Program-made: the position numbers and the translations under genes | Notes under the pieces: generated by a model | Databases searched by the model: none | What the model saw: the letters and a program-made list of their open reading frames with translations, nothing else | Told to the model about the DNA's origin: nothing | NCBI GenBank assembly: GCA_907164885.2 | Contig: OU015495.1 | Location: 98,295,332 to 98,359,331, forward strand | DNA length: 64,000 nucleotides | Source of the DNA: Dolomedes plantarius | Taxonomy: Eukaryota > Arthropoda > Arachnida > Araneae > Dolomedidae | Reading direction: 5' to 3' | Part shown: one piece after another, positions 48,253-59,200 of the stretch | Layout: the number at the start of each line of letters is the position of its first letter | Position numbering within the stretch: position 1 is the first letter of the stretch

Positions 48253-50905
48253 CACATATACACGCACATACATTGACGGAATTTAATCTCTAGAAAAGAC
48301 GTATAAATATTTTGTACTGTTTGCTCATGTTAACATCTGCGGCTGCATAAGTCTGAGTCAGCACGGTCCTGTCTACGGCGAGTTCACCTGTAATAGAATG
48401 AATCAGTTATGCGCAGAATCGGGTCTTTTAATTTCATCGCTTTTCCTTATCCCGCCAATAACTGGATATCCCTTGCGCTCGGAATGTTACCGCGGCCGCA
48501 GAGGTATTTTTTCCCCAGAAAGATCGTCATTCACTTCGATTGACTTTTCCTGGTACGGAGATAGAAAGTCGCAACAAGAACAACAGAATGTGGCATACCG
48601 ATGATACAAGAAATGCGTGGCATATTATATATATGAAAAAAAATCTTTCGTGAGGTTGTGGAAAGCTACCTTATATGTAAAGTCTCTAAATTAACGTGGC
48701 AAAGCAAATTGCCCCGAAGTTCAGTGGGCCGAAAGCAACCACAGACGTCAGAGAGGCGGAGTAGGGGTCTTTGATTTAAAAGTTGCCCTACGGATGGAAG
48801 TGGTTGATCGGCAAACTAATAATTATTATAAACGCAAATCATCGAGATGAAATCACTTTAAAAATATTCGAGAGATTCTAAGATCGCATTTCGTTTTTTT
48901 TTTCTTTCTTAACACATTGCTGACCGGCAAATTTATTTAAATATATACGCAAGTCACCGGCAAAGACTGAAATTTTGGAAAAAGTGCGGTATTTCTACTT
49001 TTTTTAAAATCTGCTTTTCTTTATACGGAGGTCTGAGATTCACAGTTTAAATGATAAAATGTAAGAGTTTCCCTGAAACTCATTCAGGTCATCGTAAATG
49101 TAGTCTTCGAGTAAAGAAATGTTCAGATGATAAAAAAATTCTCTTATACGACTTTCCTTTATCGTAAATTGTCTTTAACATTTGCGTGTGAAAATACGAG
49201 TTTATTCGTTATCGCTCAACAATGTAATAAGATTATTTCATTTAAAAAAGAGAGCTTGAAAATTTTGTAGAAAACACAATCTTAAATTTACAAATGGTCG
49301 AGATCTATTTAAATGGGAAATCTGGGCGGAGGACGACGATTGGATGACAAGAAGGAACTTTTTGTAAAAAAAAAGGAATGTAGAAGAATATATTAAATAT
49401 CTTTATTTATATTAGAAGTAGATATCATGGTGATAAAAGTACTGTTAACATTACTATGCAAGCGAATGAAACAATTCGTTTAAGTTCCTTCGGAGACGAT
49501 CTAAGGGTAGAGCCGACTTTTCGAGAAATGCAAATTGCACTTGTACCATATCACTGACCTGTCAATAAATAACAACCCCTGCTGTTACTAGGTGGAAACA
49601 GCGTGCACACACTGCGGTACTTCCGCCTTGGCACACACAACACCGGGGAAACATCCCCCAAGAGACTGCGAAGTGACGTCACGAACGTACTGCCCCCAAT
49701 CGATGGCGTCCTTTTCAGCGGACAGAAAAGAAATCCCCTCCTCCAGCAAAGAGAGGATGTTGCGCGTGTATTTTGCATGGTGGGTGCCCCCTAATTTTGG
49801 GGGGCTATCCTTTCGATATATGCGTATTGTGGTTATGATGGGAGAGGTCCATTAAACGCGAGAATTTACGATGATTCCGGGCACAGTCACCGGGTTAGGT
49901 TTCATTTGCGCACATTTTTATGTTCATGACAAGCGCGGCGTTTTTATGTCGTTTCTTTAAGAGAGGGACAGATTTTGGGTCAACTGGTGGCGCGATTTCT
50001 CAGTTGATGGTTAAGTTTTATTACTGCCGGAGTTGGCGTAGAGAGTATAGTTCTTTCTTTCACTTATTTTTTTATTCGCCGGCTGGAGAGGAATGGTATT
50101 CTTTATGAAATTCCGGGCACATACTTGGGTGAGAAGGAGCTTTTAGGGGAAGGTTTGAATGGCTTTTCTTTTTGTAAACAATTCATATAACTTTATTCTC
50201 GGGAAATGGAGCGGCAGTGCTATTTGTTCGCTAAGAGGCAGGCACATCAACTGCATGAAAATACGGCCGTGGAATAACAAACGTTTCTTGGAGTTTGTCA
50301 GGTGTTATAACGCGTTCCTCTGTGATAAAGATAAAAAATCTCCACAACGAAAATATTCAGATGATGCCTGATGTTTGAAAAAATTAGTAAAAAATTCGAC
50401 ATATGTGAAATAATTAACTCCCCCCCCCCCTTCGCACGTGCACACAAATATAAGCCCAACATATCTTTTCCAGTCAGGAATGAAATCCAGTTTACAAAGC
50501 ATGGTTATTATCCAGAATTGTACAACGTTATAAACGGTTCCGTCCACTGCTGTAACACTGAAGTTTTCTTTGCAAACCTTGCTACATTCATTCATTGGGA
50601 GGCAATTCTTTTAGCACGAAGGTGCTGCTCTTTTCAAATGCAGTTAAATCGTCGACCGTCGTGTCATTATATTTTTTTACTTCGCTTATTACGAAATTTA
50701 CAATCACAACCATATTTGGTGCCACATCGTTGTAGTTGGCGACCGTATCATGTTCTTCATATTATTTTTTTTAACGTAGGATTACGTTCCTCAATAACGG
50801 TCCTCCGGAAAGAAAAAATTCAGAGTCCGTCGCGAGTTATAATTTCGGCAGCGCGCCAAACCCAGTAGCAGCAGACAGTTAAACAGAAAAGTACCACAAT
50901 GCGTT

Positions 50906-50910
<5 letters not shown>

Positions 50911-50966
<56 letters not shown>
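50911..50966. repeat. (TA)n-(GT)n compound microsatellite
   Basis: About 28 bases of AT followed by 28 bases of GT. Confidence 0.95.
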
Positions 50967-50968
<2 letters not shown>

Positions 50969-51567
50969 AACCTTAATTGAGACAATATACAGGGGGGCTT
51001 CAAAATAACTAATTTCTAACGTTAAAAGCCATGATTATTCATAAGTCAACCAGATTACACGCGTCTACGAATGCATAAGCTATAGGAGTTATTAACAGAG
51101 TTGAATGGCCTTGGGGGAATCAAGAAAGAATAATACGCAGGCATCATTGCGTGGGAGGGTTTGTTTTTGGAGTTTAGACTGGGTTTCGCGCGAAAATTAA
51201 TTGCAGACTAAGCAAATATTCTTCTAGAATGTTCGGCAGACGTCAAAATGAGCATGCGCGATAAGGTTAGACGCCTTGAGGAACAATAGAGTTTCGGCAA
51301 AGAGGGATTAGCATTGAGATTGGTCGGTCACGCATCGCGAGGATTGAGATGATTGCTTGGAAAACTAAATTAAGTGCGGATTGATTGAAGGGTAGTTAAA
51401 TTAATATTTGGAATAAACTTTTTGGATAATTGTAATCATTTACCACGGCCTATGTTTACTAACTGCAATAATTTTATAAATAAGTAATAGGGAGTAATTA
51501 AGAGGGATTTACCATATAAAGAGCACGCTTCGAGCCTAGTTTGTCAGCCCCGTCATATATATATATA

Positions 51568-52500
51568 CTAGCTGTACCCGTCCCGGCGTTGCTCGGGTAA
51601 TGTAATTACCAATTTTTTAGTAGCCTTAACCCTTTGTTAATGGGCGTCGCTGTCATCCTTTTCCTCACCACGATACATTATTTTACCCATATAAGTTTAA
51701 TCCTTTCTGGCACATTTTGGCAAAATTTTTGACATAGGATTATTAATCGAATATCACTGCAATAGTAATCGATTTCCTTGAAAGCGAATATATCACATCC
51801 TCCACATGCTGAAATTCTTTGAAATCTTCATAGATTTTTTCCACAAATACACCACAAATTATATGATATTAACTAAGTGCTGGCCAAAAAATTACGGCAT
51901 TACTAAATGTGATTTTTTAATCGATTATCACTGCAATAGTAATCGATTTCCTTTAACCACACAATCCCTCATAGAAAACAAACGCCCCAACACATCACGT
52001 GCATGACGTCGAAAAACTGGTTTTTCTCCATTTTCACCCGCTTTACCTTCGTCCGGAAATGAAGAACGAAATCTCCAAAATGAGATTTCTCGCAAGAGTT
52101 TCCGAATCATAAAATAAATTATTAAAAAATAACTACAATTTGTAAATTAATTTTGGTTCTGGCTTTCGAAACTGTGATGTCTAGGGTCTCTGAGATAAAA
52201 ATTTCGTAAAAATGTAACGACATTTACGTATCGATTCGACAATTTGGAAAAAAGAGTCACGGACAAAATCGCGTTTTTTTCCGAAAAACGGGTGCGTACA
52301 GGCGATCGAAAAAAAAATCACAATTAATCGATAAATTAAGACAGACAATTTTAATTGTGATTTCCGTATAGTGTCATCTTTCCCGTATAGGCTCGTCCGA
52401 AAAAAAAAATTCTTGGACGGATACGTTAGGATTTACGGAGCTTTTACTCGTCCGGGAGCTCCAAATCGCGACTAAATATTTAATTACGGAAAATCTAATT
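51568..52500 (+). repeat. Dispersed repeat starting CTAGCTGTACCCG, class uncertain
   Basis: Directly after a (TA)n run, CTAGCTGTACCCGTCCCGGC begins a segment whose opening resembles a family widespread in arthropod genomes. Within it TATCACTGCAATAGTAATCG occurs twice (near 51753 and 51927). AATCACAATTAA and its complement form a stem near 52317-52365. The right boundary is a guess. Confidence 0.35.
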
Positions 52501-52641
52501 AAAAAATCGAAAAAAGGGCTTCGAGGTGCATAATGAGACCTCGGGAGGCATCTTCGTGTCGAATCTCAAGACTGTCCGACCTACCGTCTTTGCGCTGCGC
52601 CGCGAGCAGACAAAAACTCGGTCACACACACACAGACTTTG

Positions 52642-52644
<3 letters not shown>

Positions 52645-52702
<58 letters not shown>
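52645..52702. repeat. (TA)n, left half of a split microsatellite
   Basis: 58 bases of TA, preceded by ACACACACACACA, ending at the left end of the Tc1-like element. Confidence 0.95.
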
Positions 52703-52704
<2 letters not shown>

Positions 52705-52707
<3 letters not shown>

Positions 52708-54110
52708 TGCTGGCCACCCAAATTGCAACACCAAGAAAGACAAGAGATATCACAACAAAATTTATTTTGTAGATAACATGTTGACCAAGTATCAAATGAT
52801 TAAATTTATAGACTTCTGTGAAGTGTGGTTCCTGCCAAAATCAGTAGCCAGAGTAGCCGCCATTGTTGGAGATCACCGCTGCCACACGCCTCGGCATTGA
52901 TTCAAAGAGACTTTGGATGAGTTCTTGGGGTACAGCAGACCAAGCAGCTTCCACACGTTGCAAAAGTTGATCTGCTGTGGCAGCTGGGGATGGAATCTGG
53001 GTCAATCGTAGAGCAACCATGGACCACATGTTTTCTATCGGCGAAAGATCCGGAGAGCGAGGCGGCCAGGGAAGCAATACAATCTGGCGATTGACGAAGA
53101 ACCGTTGGACAATGCGTGCCACGTGTGGTCGCGCATTATCCCGTTGAAATATGGCTGTGGGCAAGCCCTGAAGGTAAGGAAGGACAACTGGCTCCAACAC
53201 CTCGGAGATGTAGCGCTGGCTGTTTAAAGTACCGGCAATGCGTACTAGAGGTGTGCGAGAGTGATATCCAATACCGTCCCATACCATAATACCCGGTGCA
53301 GGACCAGTGTGGCGGTGCATAACGCAGCTGTTCAGCATCCTCTCTTCACGGTGTCTCCAGACTCGAATGCGACCATCGTGGTGTTGCAGACAGAAGCGTG
53401 ACTCGTCAGTAAAGACAATTTCATTCCATTCTGCCGTCCACATCCTTCTGTCATCGCACCATTGGCGGCGGAGACGTCTGTGGTTCTGCGTCAAGGGTAG
53501 ACAAAGCAATGGACGTCTTGCGGACAGACCACTCTGCTGTAAACTGCGTCGAATGGTACGCGCAGACACTGGATGATGCGTTACACACTGCATGTGCTGT
53601 GCTATGGTTCGTGATGTGACTGAGCGATCCGTCACTGCCATGCGCACAATTTGCCTGTCATCACGTGAAGTGGTGCGCTGAGGTGGATGCGATCGAACAC
53701 GCCGGTCCGTCGTACCCTCCTGCATCCAACGATCACATATTGGCATTACAGTTATTTGGTTTCGTCCAACACGACTACCGATTTCCCTGAAAGATAATCG
53801 ACAATCTCGGTAGGCCACTATCCTTCCTCTGTCGAACTCGGATACTTGATCAAAAGATGATCGCTGTTTTCGACGAGGCATAATTGATCGTTTTTTTGAA
53901 AAAACCACAAGAAAAACACAATTGCCGAACTTGAAATCGTCGAAATCTCCAAGCCTTAAATAGCGCTTTGAAATGGCGCCACAGGCGCGCGTGATGTGCG
54001 TCTGCGCTGAAATTCTAATCATTTGCATATCTCACCTCCGCTAATGCATGTTGTAAATTTCATGTTATTTGCATTTTTCCTTCAGGCTGTTGCATTTACA
54101 GTGGCCAGCA

Positions 54111-54113
<3 letters not shown>
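52705..54113 (-). mobile_element. Tc1-like transposon, apparently intact
   Basis: About 1.41 kb. Both ends read CACTGCTGGCCAC from outside inward, with a following partial match (CCAAATTGCAACA versus TGTAAATGCAACA), giving TIRs of about 27 bp. (TA)n tracts flank both sides. Two bases (CA, 52703-52704) separate the left run from the terminus, probably a mutated TA. The single minus-strand gene is uninterrupted. Distinct from the long-TIR Tc1 element at 8.1 kb. Confidence 0.92.
52841..53881 (-). CDS. Tc1-like transposase (DD34E), intact
   Basis: A cut-and-paste transposase predicted to act in the nucleus on the element's own TIRs and insert at TA. 346 aa, the usual length for Tc1-like enzymes. 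I chose the ATG at 53881 (MPRRKQRSS): the frame is open 49 codons further upstream, but that stretch lies in the 5' non-coding part and looks unlike transposase. A first helix-turn-helix covers residues ~14-55 (FREIGSRVGRNQ), a second ~75-120. The catalytic triad is D159 (FTDESRF), D248 (QRDNARPH) and E283 (DLSPIENMW), with 34 residues between the last two. The GIMVWDGIGYHSRTPL core lies between them. The C-terminus ISNNGGYSGY ends at TGA 52841-52843. No stop or frameshift; candidate autonomous copy, though unusual substitutions such as WDG for the more usual WGG could reduce activity. Expression evidence is absent. Confidence 0.95.
   Translation of the reverse strand: MPRRKQRSSFDQVSEFDRGRIVAYRDCRLSFREIGSRVGRNQITVMPICDRWMQEGTTDRRVRSHPPQRTTSRDDRQIVRMAVTDRSVTSRTIAQHMQCVTHHPVSARTIRRSLQQSGLSARRPLLCLPLTQNHRRLRRQWCDDRRMWTAEWNEIVFTDESRFCLQHHDGRIRVWRHREERMLNSCVMHRHTGPAPGIMVWDGIGYHSRTPLVRIAGTLNSQRYISEVLEPVVLPYLQGLPTAIFQRDNARPHVARIVQRFFVNRQIVLLPWPPRSPDLSPIENMWSMVALRLTQIPSPAATADQLLQRVEAAWSAVPQELIQSLFESMPRRVAAVISNNGGYSGY

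Positions 54114-54161
<48 letters not shown>
54114..54161. repeat. (TA)n, right half of a split microsatellite
   Basis: 48 bases of TA immediately after the right end of the Tc1-like element. Confidence 0.95.
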
Positions 54162-54165
<4 letters not shown>

Positions 54166-54875
54166 GGGGTAAGCAATGATAAGTAATCCTATGTTAATAA
54201 CCCGCGGTAGTTTCGTTAGAAGAGACTACCTGAAATTTTTTTTTTCATAAGCTAAACTTCAAACAAAATTTTACTATGGATAATAAAGGATTAATGGATC
54301 ACAGACGTTATAACAGAGTAAGAAGTTTTAACATCGAGATAAAATCAATTAACATACAAAAGAGAACGTATTAAAACATATAAAGGCAAAACAGGGCGTT
54401 TGAAAAAAATATTGCATTTTAAGTATCTCAGTTTTGCTGAAAAAAAAATTGCTGCCAAATTATTTGAAAGTAGACGATTCTACTTATCAACAACGGAGAC
54501 AACTTACAAAAAGGGAAAAGAATACTGTCGATTTAACCTGCCGATTTTTTCGGTGGACAAGACTAGGATAATTATCCCGTTCGAAGGAGAAGAATCGAAT
54601 TACGACGAGAGGAAACACGACGATCGATACGATATTCTCCTATCACAGTCAACAAACGGGAGTCTATGATACCACTGATAGCTACCACTAACCTCTTTAT
54701 GGTAGGATTGATTAAAAATATGATCATGATACAATTTTATAATTTAAGGAAAAAAAATTGTCAAGAAGTATAAACACGTTGGTGCGTAGCTAAAATTTTC
54801 AGCCAACAAATTTTACCGTTTTTTATTTTTTCCTATCATTTGTGCATGTGCCAAATTATTATTTGTGCACCCATC
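54162..54875. other. Unassigned A+T-rich DNA
   Basis: An 89-codon frame at 54400-54669 (+), Lys/Glu-rich (KKILHFKYLSFAEKK start), has no recognised relative. No other feature. Confidence 0.35.
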
Positions 54876-54883
54876 ATCTAACA

Positions 54884-55689
54884 CAGAGCTCCGGAACCTT
54901 TTATCTTCCACGGCACAACAACGTTTTTTCGATAATTCCGCGGCACACCACAAGAAAAAGCTTGCAAATACATAAATTACAATAAATACGTACATGTTTT
55001 TATTAGGTAAAAACACAATAGCTCTATGTATCAAGATAATTATAAGTATTTAAGTTTTATATAAATCATTTTGAATTGTGCACCAACACAAGAACAAAAA
55101 TATAAAGTTATAGTTTACAAGTAAAAATTTTTGTCTTTAAATTTTTATATTAAAATTTGTTTTTTGGTCTTTACTTAAGCCTAATAAATCAAAGTTAATT
55201 TAAACATAACTTATTTATTAATGATATATTTGAGCTTGTTTTGATGAATATATGTACGTTTAATATTTGGCTCTATATTAGAAGAGCTACTCGAAGTTCA
55301 TGGTCAAGACCCTTTAAACACGATCGTTTGTCATTTTTAATTAGAACCAGTGTCGAAAAACTTTATTCGCATAAGTATGTCGTAGAAAAAGGGAGCAAAA
55401 TTGCAATGGCCTTGTCATAAATTTGTGGATATTCTTTCTTAACTAAAATCCAGAAATATGACGCTCGAACATACATACAATGTAAGGTAACATGTTTTTT
55501 TTTTTGCGTATAATTTCGTCCCAGAGAAATATTAGCAAAAAGTTAGAGGAATATTTTACTTAGAAAAATTTCTAACTGATGCGGTGGTTAATTTTTTTTT
55601 ATTATTATAATCAATAAAATCCCCGCGGCACAGTCAAGATCACCTCGCGGCACACTAGTGTGCCACGGCACAGCGGTTGCGGAGCACTG
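54884..55689. mobile_element. Non-autonomous hAT element
   Basis: 806 bp. The termini CAGAGCTCCGGAACC and CAGTGCTCCGCAACC (right, complemented) are inverted repeats. Flanking octamers ATCTAACA (54876-54883) and ATCTAAAA (55690-55697) match at 7 of 8 positions. Subterminal CGCGGCACAC-type blocks recur at both ends. No transposase remnant recognised inside. Confidence 0.85.
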
Positions 55690-55816
55690 ATCTAAAACAT
55701 TTCGAAATAGAAACTCTGTAAACTGTAGAATGGAGACATTAAAAAATTCAGTTGTGTTTGACAAAGGTTTTTAGATTTAATAAAAACAGGATTGAGTGAC
55801 TGTTTTACCTAGACCT

Positions 55817-56150
55817 TGTATAATTATTATTCTTAATATTTATTACTATTATTATTATTTGCTGATTATATAAAAATATAATCAACAAATAATAAAACTA
55901 ACTTATTATCTTGTATTATTATTGTTAATATTTATTACTATTATTATTACTACTTGCTGATTATATAAAAATATAATCAACAAATAATAAAATTAACTTA
56001 ATATCTTGTATTATTTTATTAATAATTATTTACTATTATTATTATTACTATTGCCTTCATGCAAGACTGAGATACCAGCAGGGTAGCAATAGTATTTTGA
56101 TTATTAATAGTACAAATTATTATTATCATCATTAATTATTATCATTGCTG
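55817..56150. repeat. 95-bp tandem unit plus dispersed AT repeat, copy 1
   Basis: Two units of ~95 bases each contain the hairpin TGATTATATAAAAATATAATCA. The segment then continues TGCAAGACTGAGATACCAGC, GGGTAGCAATAGTATTTTGA. A diverged copy lies at 57640-57915. Confidence 0.85.
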
Positions 56151-56585
56151 GAGTGTATCATTGCGTTCCTCCGTTGGCGCCGCGATTGTTGATATGACCT
56201 GTGATTGGTTAGAAGTATCATATGGTCTGTGCTTTCAGCTCTTTGATGGGTAATTTTTTTGTGAACAAGGCTATACAGATAGCTTGGATCCTTCTAGATG
56301 AAAATATCGATTTTTCACACTTGGGGTCAAACTGTCCATTTTTAAATTACTCAATCATCCGCTTATGCTGTCTGAAAACATTCTTCAAAATGACTGCAGT
56401 AGTAACGTAAGGCAGCAAGTCGCCAGCTTCATTAATGAAGCACTTAATTTTAAAAACACAATTTATCATAAAAAATTGACCCTGTAAAGAAAAAAGCTTT
56501 TTGCCGACGTCACAGGCCTCTAATACATGTAAAATTTCTTTTAGTCCGGCTATAGTTAGGCCATGCGAGGAAAATTTTTTTAACT

Positions 56586-56830
56586 GTGGCTCACCCATCG
56601 AAAATGTCCCCGAAAGAATTCTTGGATTTCGGACAGAGGGAGCTCGATTCGAACCCCCAACATGCGCCACTGTATGATCTTGTGCTTGAGCCAGGTATGG
56701 GCACGTTAAAACTGTACGTGGGAAAGTTCTTCCGTGTGGTGATAAGGGACAGAGGAGGGTACGAGCCCCCAGATGTCGCACAGGGGGTGCTCGATCAAAA
56801 AGATGGTGGCACTGGACGCCGATCCTTGCT
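56586..56830 (-). repeat. SINE-like segment with B-box sequences
   Basis: On the minus strand GGGTTCGAATCGAGC (56645-56662 region) fits a Pol III B box, with TGGCTCAAGCACAAG upstream as a weak A-box candidate. A second B-box-like sequence (GGGGCTCGTACCC) lies near 56760. Probably a decayed tRNA-derived repeat; boundaries unknown. Confidence 0.35.
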
Positions 56831-57364
56831 GTGTTATTAAAACTGCAGATACGTACTTTAACCCTGCAAGCCTTATTTGGACCTCGTGCGGAATGTTCCG
56901 ACATAAACAACAACAACAACAACTCGAGGAATAATTATTTCCAATTCTTCTGTGACCAGTTACGGAAATGGTCAGAAATACCTATATTGTCTCCAAACAA
57001 ACTTTCATTCCGGTACAAAATATTAATTACCTAAAATGAATTATAACGTATGAATAATGAACCACCAAACTGGTTACATGTTAAATAGTTCAGTCAGTTC
57101 TGGATAAGGCATGTTGACTCTATGGGGAGGACAGCGTGTTTCCGGTCCCAATCGAGTGAATGTTCGAAACATTGTTCGTGAATGTTTGTGTGAGCTGTGT
57201 ACATACATGTAACCAGAGAGAACACTTTGGAGATGGTTCACTATTTCTGATGAAAACGTAATTAAGGGCGACTTTTTAGTTATATTGTCATAACATATAT
57301 AAAATCGATTGTAGGAGTCGGGCCATTACTTCTATTTTAAAGATAGAATCAACATGCAGGGATC

Positions 57365-57511
57365 CAGTGGCGCACCCAGGATTTAATCTTCGACGGGCCG
57401 AGTTGAACGGATAAAAATATTTATAATGCAAATTCAATATTCATAAAGCAATTTCTATTTCTTTGGGGGGGGGGGATGGGCCCCTTGTCCCACCCCCTGG
57501 GTGCGCCTCTG
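57365..57511. mobile_element. hAT MITE with perfect 8-bp duplication
   Basis: 147 bp. Termini CAGTGGCGCACCCAGG and CAGAGGCGCACCCAGG (right, complemented). The flanks CAGGGATC (57357-57364) and CAGGGATC (57512-57519) are identical. The interior has a run of ten G. Non-coding. The unmutated duplication suggests a relatively recent insertion. Confidence 0.92.
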
Positions 57512-57639
57512 CAGGGATCATGTTTTTGCAGAGGCATTCCAATCAAACTTGTACCTTTCCCCCCAAAAGACTGTATCACCCCGATTGCCGATCATACAAG
57601 ACTGATATACGAAAGAGATACAAAATATATTTATTAGTA

Positions 57640-57915
57640 GTAGTACAATTAATAATAATAATAATGATAATAATAATAATAATTATTATTATTATCATTA
57701 TTACTTGTTGATTATATAAAAAATATAATTAACAAATAATAAAATTAGCTTAATATTTTTTATTATTTTATTAATAGCTATTTGTTGTTATTATTATTAT
57801 TACTTTTGCCATCATGCAAGACTGGGATACTAACAGGGTAACAATAGTATTTTGATTATTAATAGCACAAATTATTATCATCATTGATTATTATCATTTA
57901 TAATTATTTGTGCAT
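57640..57915. repeat. Dispersed AT repeat, copy 2
   Basis: Diverged copy of the segment at 55817-56150, sharing the TGATTATATAAA hairpin, TGCAAGACTGGGATACTAAC and GGGTAACAATAGTATTTTGA in the same order. It is preceded by a run of AAT trinucleotides. Confidence 0.85.
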
Positions 57916-57919
57916 GCTG

Positions 57920-59198
57920 TCTACTGCTTAGCTTTGCAAGAGATTGATTAGTCATTGTAGACCATATTTTATTCCTTACGTGATGCATTTTCATCCAGTA
58001 ACGATTTTGATGACTCCGCAAAAACATGTTCCATGCAAAAAAATTTGGGAGGAGCTCAAGTTCATCTCCTCCCTCCCACTCCCAGCAAATTCCCGGGTTT
58101 AAGTATATTACCCTTTTACAAAGAAAAGCGTAAACAGGAGTTACCTCATCACTGAAAAATAGAAAACCCCTTGATACTTCAGAGAAAATGATTTACACAT
58201 TTTTCAGTTATATTTATACTTTTCGTTTTCATTCCCAGAAACAGACACCTTGCGTTATTGCATTTTTTTTTATCCTTTGTCTTCCCAGTTAGCTGAATAA
58301 ACAGTTTAGAGAGCAGAATAACGTTCTTTGTCACAGAATGACTCATATCAGTGCTGTCTAGGATTTTTTTTCTTTCTTTCAGGTAGACAAAAGACTACTA
58401 AAAAAACTGTACGTTTATGTGCATTAATGATACCGTTGATATTGTTTCAAAAAACAAATGAAATTCATTTACATGGCCACGTAAGGATTTTGAATTTTTT
58501 GGAGCTAAGGGAACGCGTTTCGCCCTGATTGTTGAATTACTTTTTCTCTTTATTTAAAAGGGAAAATGTTTGGGTTGCAAATTTTTTTTCTTTGAGAGGG
58601 GGGGGGGGGGCACTGAAATTTCTGATTCCAGTACTTGAAAGAATGATTTTTTTATTTTTTATTGACAAGAAAATTGACAGTTACGTACCTAAAGGACATC
58701 CGAACAAAATTATGACGTGGGTGTTTAGGGTCATCGCTTTGTACTGCCAGGGAAGAACAGCAGTAATTATAAATGGACCACTACGAAACATTGTCCAGTA
58801 ATAGCAATCACTGATGCAAAGACAAGCATATCCAGCTCACAAAGCTGACGTGGACTAAATTTTTCCTATTTTGTGGGCTCCTCAGAGTGGATTAGACTAG
58901 AAGTACGCTGGTCATGACAGAATACCATAAGCGGAATTCCTCAAAACTTTAAAGATTATTAATAATGGCAGATTATGCATCTCTAAAACCTTATAAGTGC
59001 AACCATAGTCCCCTCTCCCCCATCTTAACCTCTCAGAACCGGAAATGACAGGTTTCTGTCTAGAATTCAATATCGGACATTTTATTAGTTCCTTAAAAAA
59101 AAAAGTTCATCGGGCTTTTCCTTGGAAACCGCTGAACTTTTTGTTTTACCTCCGTTAAATAATTTTCTCAGTATTTATTTTAACGTAAGAAATACACA
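57920..59198. other. Unassigned A+T-rich DNA
   Basis: Frames at 58328-58801 (+) lack recognisable motifs and include a G run at about 58601. No element ends paired. Confidence 0.35.
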
Positions 59199-59200
59199 TA

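Larger units (their letters stand above)
46940..51557. other. Unassigned DNA with microsatellites and a small G+C-rich patch
   Basis: T-runs near 47073-47099; (TA)n at 48218-48249; (TA)n then (GT)n at 50911-50966. A moderately G+C-rich patch at 49600-49860 contains a TGACGTCA palindrome (49674-49681); frames there overlap on both strands without motifs. A 165-codon frame at 50371-50868 also has no recognisable relative. No gene supported. Confidence 0.4.

Noticed and set aside
49551..49855. Overlapping frames in the 49.6-kb patch as a zinc-finger exon (CTHC start)
   Set aside because: Only one Cys pair, both strands open, and no splice-site or homology support.
53882..54028. 49-codon N-terminal extension of the intact Tc1 transposase
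   Set aside because: It lies in the element's 5' non-coding part, lacks transposase similarity, and the ATG at 53881 gives the normal family length.
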